Assembly (NCBI RefSeq): GCF_000695795.1
Contig: NZ_JNCA01000001.1
Coordinates: forward strand, 416,726-480,725
Direction: 5' to 3'
Length of the DNA: 64,000 bases
From: Flavobacterium seoulense
Lineage (GTDB): Bacteria; Bacteroidota; Bacteroidia; Flavobacteriales; Flavobacteriaceae
Shown: positions 35,996 to 44,758 of the stretch, in pieces
How the letters are laid out: each line of letters begins with the position of its first letter
How positions within the stretch are numbered: the stretch's first letter is position 1
Notes under the pieces: model-generated
The model's database searches: none
What the model saw: only the letters and a program-made list of their open reading frames with translations
Told to the model about the DNA's origin: nothing
Made by a program: the position numbers and the translations under genes

Positions 35996-37075
35996 TTAAT
36001 TTTCCAATGGTTCTAGTTTCAAATTCAAATGAACACTGTATATATTATCCGTTTGTGTGATCGTTAATTGATGCGCATTTGGATACAAAATATTAAGTCT
36101 GTTTTTGATATTGGTTAGACCAATTCCAGAATTGTTAGGATCTTTTATTTGATTTTCAATTCGGTTTTCAATCCAAAAATTAAGAATATTATCCTCAATG
36201 CTGATTTTTATTTTTACAAAAGTTTTTCCTTTATAATCAGTACCATATTTAAAAGCATTTTCGATAAATGAAATTAATAACAGCGGTTCTATCGATTTGT
36301 TTCGGGTGTCGCCGTGAATGTTGATGAAAATATTTTCAATATTGTTTAATCGTAATTTTTGTAAATCAATATAGTTTTTAATATAGTTGATTTCTTTTTC
36401 TAAAGATACAGCTTTATTATCGGTTTCATAAAGCATGTAGCGCATCATTTCAGACAAAGTTACTATAGCATCAGGAACCAAATCTGATTTTTTATAGGCC
36501 AAAGAATAAATACTATTTAAGGCATTAAATAAAAAATGCGGATTAGTCTGTTTTCTTAAATAATTTAATTCGCTTGTTGTTTTACGTGTTTCAGAAATTA
36601 ATTTGTTTTGCTGATTGCTGTAAAATTCTGAAAGCGTTTTGATTATGGTACTTATGGTAATGACGAACAGATAAAAAAGTGATGGGAAAAATTTGAAAAA
36701 AGGTGGTGGCTTTTTCAGGAATCTTTTCTCCGGAATAAATTCTTTTCCATTAGCATCAAATAATTTCTGATGTGGAAAATGGTGAAATTCAGGACTGAAA
36801 TAATATATCTTGATCCAGCTAAAAAACACGACTGCAATAAAAATAATACTTAAATAAGCAGCATATTTTTTGTGTAAAAGCAAATGAGGAACTAAATAGA
36901 AATAGTTAACATAAAATAGTAGAATTCCAGTTGACCATTGTACATAAAATTCAGCATCAATGCCTGTGAAATTTTGATAAAACGGTAATAAGGAGGCAAT
37001 GATTAAAAAGCACCAAATAAGACTGTGTATCAGTATTTTGTTTGAATCGTTATTTGTGATTTCCTCTAAGTTCAT
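35996..37075 (-). CDS. LytS/YehU-type sensor histidine kinase
   Basis: A 359-residue kinase with four N-terminal helices (about 15-33, 48-66, 73-92 and 130-150), a short coiled segment, the phospho-acceptor His180 in QTNPHFLFNALNS, and an HATPase domain with FIENAFKYG and a GIGLTNIKNRL G-box. There is no recognisable extracytoplasmic sensor domain beyond a short loop (about 93-128). It abuts the DUF4907 gene and is followed by the LytTR gene, giving an operon in which envelope proteins precede the signalling pair. Confidence 0.95.
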   Translation of the reverse strand: MNLEEITNNDSNKILIHSLIWCFLIIASLLPFYQNFTGIDAEFYVQWSTGILLFYVNYFYLVPHLLLHKKYAAYLSIIFIAVVFFSWIKIYYFSPEFHHFPHQKLFDANGKEFIPEKRFLKKPPPFFKFFPSLFYLFVITISTIIKTLSEFYSNQQNKLISETRKTTSELNYLRKQTNPHFLFNALNSIYSLAYKKSDLVPDAIVTLSEMMRYMLYETDNKAVSLEKEINYIKNYIDLQKLRLNNIENIFINIHGDTRNKSIEPLLLISFIENAFKYGTDYKGKTFVKIKISIEDNILNFWIENRIENQIKDPNNSGIGLTNIKNRLNILYPNAHQLTITQTDNIYSVHLNLKLEPLEN

Positions 37076-37432
37076 CTAGATTTTAATTGACAATAAAATT
37101 AAATTATTTTTTGTAATTGTAGGCGATGTTTTGTGTTCCAATTTATCTAAAACCAAATTACCTACTTTTAAGGCTTCGGTTTCACTTTCAAATGATTTTA
37201 TGTTTTGAATCACGGGTATTATCGATTGTTTGATAATAATTTTATCATTTTTTTTAATCACATAACCCCAGCCTGTACTTGTTTTAAAAGAGGATAACAC
37301 AAATTCTGGCTTGTTGTTACAGGCAAAAATAAGCAATAAAAAGCCTAATGAAATTAGTTGCTTTGTTGTGCTGAATGAAAAATTCTTCTGAACAGTAGTC
37401 CAGAAGAATTTAGTGGTTATTTTAGTTATCAT
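37076..37432 (-). CDS. DUF4907 small lipoprotein
   Basis: A short lipoprotein of about 118 residues. With the ATG at 37432 it has a long N-terminal stretch and then SLGFLLLIFAC, a lipobox-like end to the signal. The mature part (FKTSTGWGYVIKKNDKIIIKQSIIPVI) and the ending EALKVGNLVLDKLEHK resemble DUF4907, a small Bacteroidota family of unknown function. Another start six bases upstream is also possible. The start overlaps the end of the Kelch gene by about eleven bases, and the stop abuts the kinase gene, so translation is likely coupled. Function is unknown. Confidence 0.72.
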   Translation of the reverse strand: MITKITTKFFWTTVQKNFSFSTTKQLISLGFLLLIFACNNKPEFVLSSFKTSTGWGYVIKKNDKIIIKQSIIPVIQNIKSFESETEALKVGNLVLDKLEHKTSPTITKNNLILLSIKI

Positions 37433-38426
37433 TATCATTTTGCTCTTCTTGTGGTTTAAATTCCCATACATCATCATAATAAGATGATCCTGATCTTCCT
37501 AATAATACAAAACCTCTTTCATTGATTGAAAATCCTATAGCATCTGTTCTACCTGAACCTTCTAAGGCTGTTTTTTCCTGCCAAATATCAGTCGCAGGAT
37601 TGTATTCCCAGATAGTTTTCGAACTTTCGCCACAAGCTAAATATCCTAATCCGTTCATTGAAAATGCAGATGCATTCGAACGAACAATTACATAATCGTC
37701 ATTGTATGATTCATCATCGTCTTTATCCTGATCAATGTCACGCTTTTTTGTCCAGGTATCCGTACTTGGATCAAACATCCAAAAATCAACCTGATAAGCA
37801 CCATTGTTTGAACCTGCTACTAAATAAGCTTTGTCGTCAATAACAAACACAGAAGCATTTCTTCTTTTGTTTCCACTAAATCCGTTTACCTGAGTCCAGG
37901 TGTCTGAATTAGCATCATATTGATAAAAATCTTTTAAGAAGTTGTTGTCATAACCTGTTCCAAAATAAGCTTTTCCGCCTACCTGAAAACCAACTGCTGA
38001 ATAACGTGCCGTTCCTGCAAAATCAGCTTTTTGTGTCCAGGTATTAGTGTCTGGATTGTATTGATGAAAATCTTTTAATTTATTGGTTCCGTCATATCCT
38101 AGACCAATATATCCTTTACCGTCTAATTCAAATCCGGAAGCTGCACTTCTGGCAACACCACTGAAATTAGCTTTTTGTTCCCAATAATCACCATCAGAAT
38201 TATATGCCCATAGATCTTTTAAATATTCGTCTCCAGTATATCCGGTAGCAACATAGGCATAAGAACCAATCACAAAACTGGTTGCGCTTGACCTTGCTGG
38301 TCCGTCAAATGATGATTTTCTAATCCAGTTACCTAACAATTCTTCATCGTCGTCGTTGCTGCAACTTACAAATAGTAGTCCCAATAATAACATGGAAATT
38401 AGTGTTCTTGCTTTTAAAATAGTCAT
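37422..38426 (-). CDS. Kelch-repeat lipoprotein
   Basis: A 334-residue surface or periplasmic lipoprotein. The signal ends at the lipobox SCSND (Cys22), followed by acidic residues that may direct it to the outer membrane surface. It contains about six Kelch repeats with the recurring pattern AR/SSA-F--GS/G-Y-G-G, then W-YNP--D-WTQKADF, which would close a six-bladed beta propeller. The context of DUF4907, a DUF6268 barrel and a LytS/LytTR pair suggests it senses or binds something at the cell envelope. No ligand can be predicted. Confidence 0.9.
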   Translation of the reverse strand: MTILKARTLISMLLLGLLFVSCSNDDDEELLGNWIRKSSFDGPARSSATSFVIGSYAYVATGYTGDEYLKDLWAYNSDGDYWEQKANFSGVARSAASGFELDGKGYIGLGYDGTNKLKDFHQYNPDTNTWTQKADFAGTARYSAVGFQVGGKAYFGTGYDNNFLKDFYQYDANSDTWTQVNGFSGNKRRNASVFVIDDKAYLVAGSNNGAYQVDFWMFDPSTDTWTKKRDIDQDKDDDESYNDDYVIVRSNASAFSMNGLGYLACGESSKTIWEYNPATDIWQEKTALEGSGRTDAIGFSINERGFVLLGRSGSSYYDDVWEFKPQEEQNDNDN

Positions 38427-38441
38427 AATGTAGTGTATTTG

Positions 38442-39290
38442 TTACGGTTTGTATTTTATGCCAATGTTGAACATGTAGCCATCATTAGCATCGAAATTAA
38501 ATTTTGTTGTTCCTTTATTATCTGTTAATCTGTATTTCTTATTGAATTGATAGCCGCCTTGAAAACTCATGTACCAGTTGCCATCTACATTTCTTTCATA
38601 TTCCAGCGCAGTTGTCATTTGAGAAAAACGTATTCTCGAAGCACTTAAATTAGAGCTGATTGATTTTGTCTGATCGAGTTGGTAATATTCTCCTTCAAAG
38701 GTGTTTTTTAAGCTGAAAATGTTACGTTCATTGTTTGAATATTGAATATTCGAATAAGGAAATCCTAAGCTTAAATCTGTTTTAGAATTTAATTTGCTGT
38801 TAAAAGCAATCGAAGGAAGTATTTGTGCTTTTCCAAATAACATTGTTCTTTTTATACCTAATTCAATACTGCTTTTTTCAGAATAAGCATATTGAATTCC
38901 GGCTCCGCCAAAGAAACCTACATCTGATAATCCTAAACTGTTTTCAAAACCCGTAATAGTTTTAAATTCGAAATTCAAATTCAGCTTATCATTTAGTTGA
39001 TGTTGAAATTCCAGATTGTTTTCTATTCGATTATAATTATTTCTATTATTAGCCGAATAATAATTATCCAGATTGAATTTCAGTTCACTGTTTTTATAAC
39101 TAATACTATTTGTGATTTTATTTTTCGAATCTAAATTTTTGTAAAAAGAAAATCCTATTCCTGTTTCGTTTTTAGTGATTTCTTTTGTTGGAATTGTTTT
39201 TACATTCAATTCTAACGAATAGCCACTTTGAGCAGATATTTTAAGAATTGAAATCATAGAAAACAGGATTATAAAGTATTTTAATTTCAT
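38442..39290 (-). CDS. DUF6268-like outer-membrane beta-barrel protein
   Basis: A 282-residue protein with a signal peptide (about 1-20, ending ISAQS) and about twelve amphipathic strands rich in Asn, Ser and aromatic residues, ending with NIGIKYKP, as expected for an outer-membrane barrel. I associate it with DUF6268 from its length and pattern, with moderate certainty. It is the first gene of the five-gene minus-strand operon and has its own promoter-like box (39308-39315). Confidence 0.72.
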   Translation of the reverse strand: MKLKYFIILFSMISILKISAQSGYSLELNVKTIPTKEITKNETGIGFSFYKNLDSKNKITNSISYKNSELKFNLDNYYSANNRNNYNRIENNLEFQHQLNDKLNLNFEFKTITGFENSLGLSDVGFFGGAGIQYAYSEKSSIELGIKRTMLFGKAQILPSIAFNSKLNSKTDLSLGFPYSNIQYSNNERNIFSLKNTFEGEYYQLDQTKSISSNLSASRIRFSQMTTALEYERNVDGNWYMSFQGGYQFNKKYRLTDNKGTTKFNFDANDGYMFNIGIKYKP

Positions 39291-39307
39291 TTAATTTTTT
39301 ATTGCTT

Positions 39308-39315
39308 CAAAAGTA
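39308..39315 (-). promoter_or_regulatory. Putative -7 box for the DUF6268-Kelch operon
   Basis: On the minus strand TACTTTTG fits TAnnTTTG, 18 bases upstream of the start codon at 39290. No -33 TTG is visible at the usual distance. Confidence 0.45.
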
Positions 39316-39498
39316 GATGCATTATCTATTTTAAAAAAAGAAGATATATAGACGCCTCTTTTTTATAGACAAATAGGCTTTTTATCTGGTCGAATGAATT
39401 ATTGAGTTAGCTATTGATTATATAGATTAAAAATGCCTTTTTATAGATGTAAAAACCTCAGTTGTATATGTTGTTAGGCTTTGTAAATAGTGCTCTGC

Positions 39499-39506
39499 TA
39501 TATTTG
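39499..39506 (+). promoter_or_regulatory. Putative -7 box for the DUF4270 gene
   Basis: TATATTTG fits TAnnTTTG, 14 bases upstream of the ATG at 39521. A TTTG at 39480-39483 is closer than usual. Confidence 0.45.
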
Positions 39507-39520
39507 TCCAAAAATGTTTT

Positions 39521-40843
39521 ATGTATAGATTATTTATAGTGTTGTTTTTCGGAATTATTCTGACCTCGTGTGATTCTGATGTAGATGCGGGAGAATTTGT
39601 AGTAGGTTCAGATAATTTATCTGTGAATAATAAGGTCATATTGATTGATACTGCAACCGTAGAAGTTTCGACTATAAATTTTGATTCATTAGTAACTTCG
39701 AGTCAAAGCCGGATTCTTTTAGGAAATTATGATGATCCTATTTTTGGGAAAGTAAGTTCTGATAGTTATTTTCAATTGACTTCTTCGGGTTATAATTTAC
39801 AAACAACCAGTTCAGATCTTGAAGGCGCGAATTATGTTTTTGATTCTATCAGAATGGTTTTGATTCCTGATAAGTATTATTATGGCGATACAACTAAAGT
39901 ACAATCATTAAGTATTCATCGATTGTTGCAAAAGGTAAAACCCAATTCAGAAGACGATAGTTTTTATAATAATTCCAGTTTAAGTTATGATGCAGCAAGT
40001 ATTGGGCTGGCATCTTTTATGCCGCATCCGGTTAGGCAGGATTCCATTTTTATAAAAATGGATGCTATTTTTGGTGATGCGCTTTTTCAAAAACTAAAAA
40101 AACGTGAAATTACTACTGAAGATGAATTTGTAGAATATTTTAAAGGTATAGTTATTCGGTCAACTTCTGCTACTACTTCCTGTGTAATGGGATATCAGGT
40201 TTCGAGTTTGTTACAATTGTATTATTCGAAAAAAGTAAGTGATGACAAAACATCGATTTTAAAAGAATTTACGATAAGTGATATTTCGAAACAATTTAAC
40301 CGGATTTCTTTGGATAGAACAGGAACACTTTTAAAAGATTTACCTGGAACTACAGGACGATTATCAAGTAATCTGACCGAGAATAAATCCTTTATTCAAT
40401 CAGGAACCGGATTAGCCTGCCGAATTGATTTTCCTAATATAAAACAACTAAAATATATTACTCAAAAAGGAGCTATTGTTGATGCACAGTTAATGATTCG
40501 GCCGGTGAATAATACCTATTCTAAAAGTTATCCGCTTGCAGATTCTCTAAGTGTATATGTTGCGGACCAATTAAATAGAATAGGAGGTACGCTGACTTCG
40601 GCATCAGGAGCTTCGATTTATGCCGTGCTTAATAAAGCGCAGGATGAGTTTGATGAAAATATAGGATATACTATTCCGCTGGGAACTTTTATGCAAAATG
40701 AAATGGTTAAAGTTTCCGATTCCAGATCGGCTTTAATACTTACTATACCTAATATTTCAAAAGGAGTAAACCGATTAGTGTTAGGGAATCAAAAAAACAT
40801 TGGGAATAAAGTACAATTGAAAATATATTATATCTCTTATTAG
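39521..40843 (+). CDS. DUF4270 lipoprotein
   Basis: A 440-residue lipoprotein. The signal YRLFIVLFFGIILTSC ends in a lipobox (Cys16) followed by DSD. The region after it (TVEVSTINFDSLVTSSQSRILLGNYDDPIFG split over residues 45-75) is the typical opening of DUF4270 proteins of Bacteroidota. Function is unknown. It directly abuts the following barrel gene (no gap), so the two probably work together in the outer membrane. Confidence 0.88.
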   Translation: MYRLFIVLFFGIILTSCDSDVDAGEFVVGSDNLSVNNKVILIDTATVEVSTINFDSLVTSSQSRILLGNYDDPIFGKVSSDSYFQLTSSGYNLQTTSSDLEGANYVFDSIRMVLIPDKYYYGDTTKVQSLSIHRLLQKVKPNSEDDSFYNNSSLSYDAASIGLASFMPHPVRQDSIFIKMDAIFGDALFQKLKKREITTEDEFVEYFKGIVIRSTSATTSCVMGYQVSSLLQLYYSKKVSDDKTSILKEFTISDISKQFNRISLDRTGTLLKDLPGTTGRLSSNLTENKSFIQSGTGLACRIDFPNIKQLKYITQKGAIVDAQLMIRPVNNTYSKSYPLADSLSVYVADQLNRIGGTLTSASGASIYAVLNKAQDEFDENIGYTIPLGTFMQNEMVKVSDSRSALILTIPNISKGVNRLVLGNQKNIGNKVQLKIYYISY

Positions 40844-42085
40844 ATGAAAAATACAATCGCAATACTAAGTTTTTTGATGCTTAGTTGTTTCAACTCTTAT
40901 TCTCAAAGTTTGTCCAGTTCGCCGTATTCAATTTATGGATTAGGCAGTTTGTATGACTCTGATTTTGGTTCGATTCCTGGAATTGGTACTTCGGGAGTTG
41001 CTTTGCCTTCCAATCGGTTTATTAATAATTTGAATCCAGCGTCATTAGGTTTTGCGTATAAAAACCACTTTTTGTTTGACGTAGGCGGAAACATGATACA
41101 AACTTCTTATCAGGATGTTTCCCGAAAAGAAAATCGTAATAATGTACAATTCTCGCACATTGCTTTTGCTTTTCCGGTTACTGGAAAATCGGCAGTAAGT
41201 TTGGCTTTAAAACCTTATTCAAGTGCAGGTTTTAAAATATCAGATTATAAATTGCCCATTCAGGACAGTAATGAAGAATATACTTTGAGTGCAACAGGAA
41301 CCGGAGGTTTGAATAATTTTGATATTTCTTACGGGCATCGTTTTGGAAAGAAATTAGCTTTAGGGTTAGCAACTTCTGTACTTTTTGGTAATACCAAAGA
41401 TGAAAGAGAATATGTTATTTCTAATTCGGTTACAAGTATTGACAAAGAGTCGTCTTATAATGGTGTTCGGTTTAATTTAGGTGGGCAATTTAAAATTGAT
41501 TCGACTTTTACTATTGGTGCCAATTTAAAATCACCAACGAGAATTAATGCGACAAAAGTACAATCGGTGATCACTTATAATGCTAATCTGGAAGCTTCGA
41601 ATACAATAGAATCTGATGCACAATCGGATACTGATGATTATTATTTACCCACTGAATTTTCGGTAGGATTAAATAAAGTTTTCAGGAATAATTTGAGTTT
41701 GACTATGGATTATGAGAAAGCTTTTTGGGAGAATTCGAAGCAATCCAGTATTTATGGTGATTTTGTAAATCAAGATAAGTTTAAACTAGGTTTTTCGTAT
41801 CGAAAAAACGATAAAATAAGAAGCTATTTTGATCGGATTCAGTTTTCAACAGGATTGAATTATGATACAGGTTTTTTAGAAATAGATAACAAAAGAATTA
41901 CGAATAAGGCTATTTCGTTTGGTGTTTCTTTACCTATCGAAAATACTTTTTCAGTGCTTAATATTTCGTATTCGTATGGACAAAGAGGCCGAATAAGTAA
42001 CGGATTGATAAAAGAAAATTACCATAAATTATCGCTGAATTTGTCTTTAGACGGAATTTGGTTCGTCAAGCGAAAATACGAATAG
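40844..42085 (+). CDS. Outer-membrane beta-barrel protein (FadL-like)
   Basis: A 413-residue secreted barrel. The signal peptide covers about 1-20 (ending NSYSQS). The mature N-terminus (SPYSIYGLGSLYDSDFG, then NNLNPASLGFAYKNHFLFDVG) follows the NPA-type plug pattern seen in FadL/PorV-like hydrophobic-compound transporters. The rest is strand-rich and ends in LSLNLSLDGIWF. It starts at the base after the DUF4270 stop. A transport role is inferred. Its stop is one base away from that of the convergent murI gene. Confidence 0.72.
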   Translation: MKNTIAILSFLMLSCFNSYSQSLSSSPYSIYGLGSLYDSDFGSIPGIGTSGVALPSNRFINNLNPASLGFAYKNHFLFDVGGNMIQTSYQDVSRKENRNNVQFSHIAFAFPVTGKSAVSLALKPYSSAGFKISDYKLPIQDSNEEYTLSATGTGGLNNFDISYGHRFGKKLALGLATSVLFGNTKDEREYVISNSVTSIDKESSYNGVRFNLGGQFKIDSTFTIGANLKSPTRINATKVQSVITYNANLEASNTIESDAQSDTDDYYLPTEFSVGLNKVFRNNLSLTMDYEKAFWENSKQSSIYGDFVNQDKFKLGFSYRKNDKIRSYFDRIQFSTGLNYDTGFLEIDNKRITNKAISFGVSLPIENTFSVLNISYSYGQRGRISNGLIKENYHKLSLNLSLDGIWFVKRKYE

Positions 42086-42086
42086 A

Positions 42087-42860
42087 TTAAAAATCTTTTT
42101 CTTGTACAGCATAATTGCTGCCCACAATGGTCTGTAAAACTTCAGGGTTAGTATTTGTGTAAAAAACGGGCTTGTTGTTGTTATCTGAATTAAAACCGAT
42201 TTCATTTAATAGGTTTTGCGTTTGTCTCGCCACAGCCAAACCAGAATCGATGATATGAATATGATTGGGGATAATTTTTCTTATTTGAGGGATGAGATAA
42301 GGATAATGACTGCAGCCCAGTACAAGAAAATCAATATTAGCTTCAATCATTGGGTCTAAATAGGAGTGCAGCAGCTGTGTCATTTCTGGCGATTCTATTT
42401 GCCCATTTTCGATTAATTCGACTAATCCGTAACCTATTTGTTCAATAATTTTAGTATCATGAAACATTTCGGTGGTTTTATGGAATAGTTCACTATTAAG
42501 TGTTCCTTTTGTTGCCAAAATACCAATAATTTGCGTTCTGGAATTGATTGCAGCAGGTTTTATTGCTGGTTCAATACCAATGAACGGAACATCATATTTA
42601 GCTCTTAATTCTCTTATTGCGTTAGTAGTTGCGGTGTTGCAGGCTACAACAATAAGTTTACAATCCTGATTAAGCAGAAAATCAGTGTTTTTCATACTTA
42701 ACCGAATGATTTCCTGTTTGGATTTTTCGCCGTAAGGTGCATTTTTACTATCTGCCAAATAGATAGTTTTTTCGTTAGGCAAGAGATGGTGAATCTCTCT
42801 CCAAATTGAAGTTCCTCCTATTCCAGAGTCAAAAATACCTATTGGTTTGTTGTTGTCCAT
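42087..42860 (-). CDS. murI: Glutamate racemase
   Basis: Interconverts L- and D-glutamate for peptidoglycan. The catalytic cysteines are visible: Cys74 in VVACNTATTNA and Cys183 in LGCSHYPYL. The start MDNNKPIGIFDSGIGG at 42860 is preferred over an upstream in-frame codon at 42884, since the active-site loop opens immediately after it in all family members. The product is 257 residues. It is separated from the upstream skp gene by a clear minus-strand terminator, so it is expressed from its own promoter or by read-through. Confidence 0.95.
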   Translation of the reverse strand: MDNNKPIGIFDSGIGGTSIWREIHHLLPNEKTIYLADSKNAPYGEKSKQEIIRLSMKNTDFLLNQDCKLIVVACNTATTNAIRELRAKYDVPFIGIEPAIKPAAINSRTQIIGILATKGTLNSELFHKTTEMFHDTKIIEQIGYGLVELIENGQIESPEMTQLLHSYLDPMIEANIDFLVLGCSHYPYLIPQIRKIIPNHIHIIDSGLAVARQTQNLLNEIGFNSDNNNKPVFYTNTNPEVLQTIVGSNYAVQEKDF

Positions 42861-42904
42861 TAAAACAAATTTAAGTGCTAGCAATTAATTTTCCTAAAAA
42901 TTAA

Positions 42905-42949
42905 GCATAAAAAAACCGCTCAATTCTGTGTAGAAAAAAGAGCGGTTTT
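42905..42949 (-). terminator. Terminator after the short OmpH gene
   Basis: AAAACCGCTC (42912-42921) and GAGCGGTTTT (42940-42949) form a 10-bp stem; read on the minus strand it is followed by a run of T. It lies between the short OmpH gene and murI. Confidence 0.88.
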
Positions 42950-42969
42950 GAATTTAATTTTTTAGAATA

Positions 42970-43470
42970 TTAGAATCCTAAATCTTTTTTAACGTCTGCA
43001 GTAATGTTTGGACCATCAGCTAATAAAAGAGTAGAACCATCTAAAACGTATTGGTAACCTTTTGCTTTACCTACTTTTTGGATAGAAGCTCTTACTTTTT
43101 CCATTAATGGTTTTACAAGATCAGATTCTTTTTGTTGCAATTCTTTTTGAGCGTTGTCTCTAAAATCAGTAATTCTTTTTTGCATGTCCTGAACTTCTTT
43201 AGCACGCTCTGTGTTTACAGCATCAGTTACTGTTGTAGTTTCAGCTTCATACTTTTTTAATTTTGTCTGATATTCTTCGATCATTTTTTTATAATCTGCA
43301 TCGTATGTAGTGCTTAATTTTTCTAATTGCTTTTGAGCATCTAGCATAGCTGGCATTTTCGACATAAGTTCACTAACATCCACATGGGCAACCTTCGCTT
43401 GTGCATTGATGGTTTGATTTGCTCCAAGAACGAATAGAGCAGCAATTAATAAAGTTTTAATTTGTTTCAT
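42970..43470 (-). CDS. OmpH/Skp-family periplasmic chaperone (short)
   Basis: A 166-residue Skp-like chaperone that holds unfolded outer-membrane proteins in the periplasm for the BamA machine. The signal peptide is KQIKTLLIAALFVLGANQT plus INAQA. The mature part (AKVAHVDVSELMSKMPAMLDAQKQLEKL) is the family start, followed by a helical coiled-coil arm (about 45-125) and a terminal beta piece YVLDGSTLLLADG. It lies 33 bp downstream of a longer paralogue in the bamA operon. Confidence 0.93.
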   Translation of the reverse strand: MKQIKTLLIAALFVLGANQTINAQAKVAHVDVSELMSKMPAMLDAQKQLEKLSTTYDADYKKMIEEYQTKLKKYEAETTTVTDAVNTERAKEVQDMQKRITDFRDNAQKELQQKESDLVKPLMEKVRASIQKVGKAKGYQYVLDGSTLLLADGPNITADVKKDLGF

Positions 43471-43503
43471 TGGTTTTAAAATATTTAAGTAATTAATTTT
43501 TAT

Positions 43504-44724
43504 TTATTGTTTAAGTTTTTGTTCTCTGGCAGCTTTGATAGAATCTCGCTGCTGAATTGTTTTTAATCTTCTTTCTTCTAGTGCTTTTTTACGGTCTTCA
43601 ATAATTTTGTTTCTGTCTTCAAGCGCTTTTGCTTTCGCATCGGCAGCTTTTTGTTTCGCTAATTCTGCATCAGGTTTTGTTTCTGGCGTAACAGTTTTTT
43701 GAACTTCAGTTTTAGCAGTGCTGGCACTTTCTGTTTTCTTAGCTGTTTCGGTAACAGGAGCCGGTTTTTTAGCAGCAGCTCTTTCATCAAGAATTTGTTG
43801 CCTTCTTTCTTCTAATGCTTTTTTACGATCCTCAATAATTTTATTTCTGTCCTCAAGAGCTTTTGCTTTGGCATCATTAGCTTTTTGTTTGGCTAATTCA
43901 GCTTCAGTTGGGGCATTATCTGTTGCAACTTTTTGTGCCTCTGTTTTAGCTGTTTCAGAAACCGTGCCATTTTTTTTAGCAGCTCGGTCGTCTAAGATTT
44001 TTTGTCTGCGTTCTTCGTATTCTTTTTTCTTTTGTTCCTGAGCAGTTTTTCTATCGGCTAGTATTTTATCTCTGGCTGCTTTTCTTTCGTCTAATACTTT
44101 TTGTCTTGCTGCAAGATTTGGATTATCATCTATAGCGTCCTCTTTATTTTCTTTTTCCAGTTCAGCGGCTAATTCTTTTTTGCTTAGCTGTTCTCTTTTT
44201 TCTGTTCGATTAATAATTCTTAAAACCTGATCACTAATGTCAAAACGTTTATCAGCAAAAAGCATAGTTAAATCGGATGATTTGTCAAAAATAAAATCAT
44301 ATTTTTTTGCTTCGGCAATATCCTGAACGGCGGTGAAAACCTGGTCCTGAATTGGTTTTGCCAATAATGCCTTTTGACTCATTAATAAACCATTTGGACC
44401 AAAACGTTTTTGTTGCAAATCTAATAATTCATTTTCAAGAAAAGTGATTTCGGTTTCTCGTTCTTCAATTAATGATTTGGTTAATAAAGGTTTTTCGGCT
44501 GTAAGAGCTTCTTTTACTTTATTAATTTCTAATTTTTTAGCTTCGATTTCCTGTTTCCACTTTTCAGCTTTTTCTTCCAGCAAAGAGTTAGATTCATTAT
44601 AGCTATTTACATTTTGTAAAATATACTCCATATCAATAAAACCTACGCGATTTCCGCGAGTTTGCGCATGAAGACTATTTGTCGCTATTGCGGCTAAAAA
44701 CAGAAGTAGAAAATGTTTTCTCAT
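43504..44724 (-). CDS. OmpH/Skp-like protein with repeated charged coiled-coil tail
   Basis: A 406-residue paralogue of Skp. The signal peptide (about 1-21) is followed by the normal Skp core (RVGFIDMEYILQNVNSYNES to DQVLRIINRTEKREQ, about 26-178). Beyond that are about 220 residues of Lys/Glu/Ala/Arg-rich sequence with repeated blocks. A 35-residue block beginning AELAKQKA and ending KKALEERR occurs twice, 78 codons apart, with one change between the copies, and a third block (ARQKVLDERKAARDKIL) is more diverged. At DNA level the two close copies are near 43569-43672 and 43803-43906. Long tails of this type are unusual for Skp and could form a rod or bind the cell wall; that role is inference. 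Confidence 0.88.
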   Translation of the reverse strand: MRKHFLLLFLAAIATNSLHAQTRGNRVGFIDMEYILQNVNSYNESNSLLEEKAEKWKQEIEAKKLEINKVKEALTAEKPLLTKSLIEERETEITFLENELLDLQQKRFGPNGLLMSQKALLAKPIQDQVFTAVQDIAEAKKYDFIFDKSSDLTMLFADKRFDISDQVLRIINRTEKREQLSKKELAAELEKENKEDAIDDNPNLAARQKVLDERKAARDKILADRKTAQEQKKKEYEERRQKILDDRAAKKNGTVSETAKTEAQKVATDNAPTEAELAKQKANDAKAKALEDRNKIIEDRKKALEERRQQILDERAAAKKPAPVTETAKKTESASTAKTEVQKTVTPETKPDAELAKQKAADAKAKALEDRNKIIEDRKKALEERRLKTIQQRDSIKAAREQKLKQ

Positions 44725-44758
44725 AGCTTAAAGTATTTGAAAATCAGAAACCAAATTT

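Noticed and set aside
43718..44041. Plus-strand 107-codon frame opposite the Skp paralogue
   Set aside because: It is a shadow of the Lys/Glu-rich repeats, giving Ser/Leu/Phe-rich nonsense without family features.
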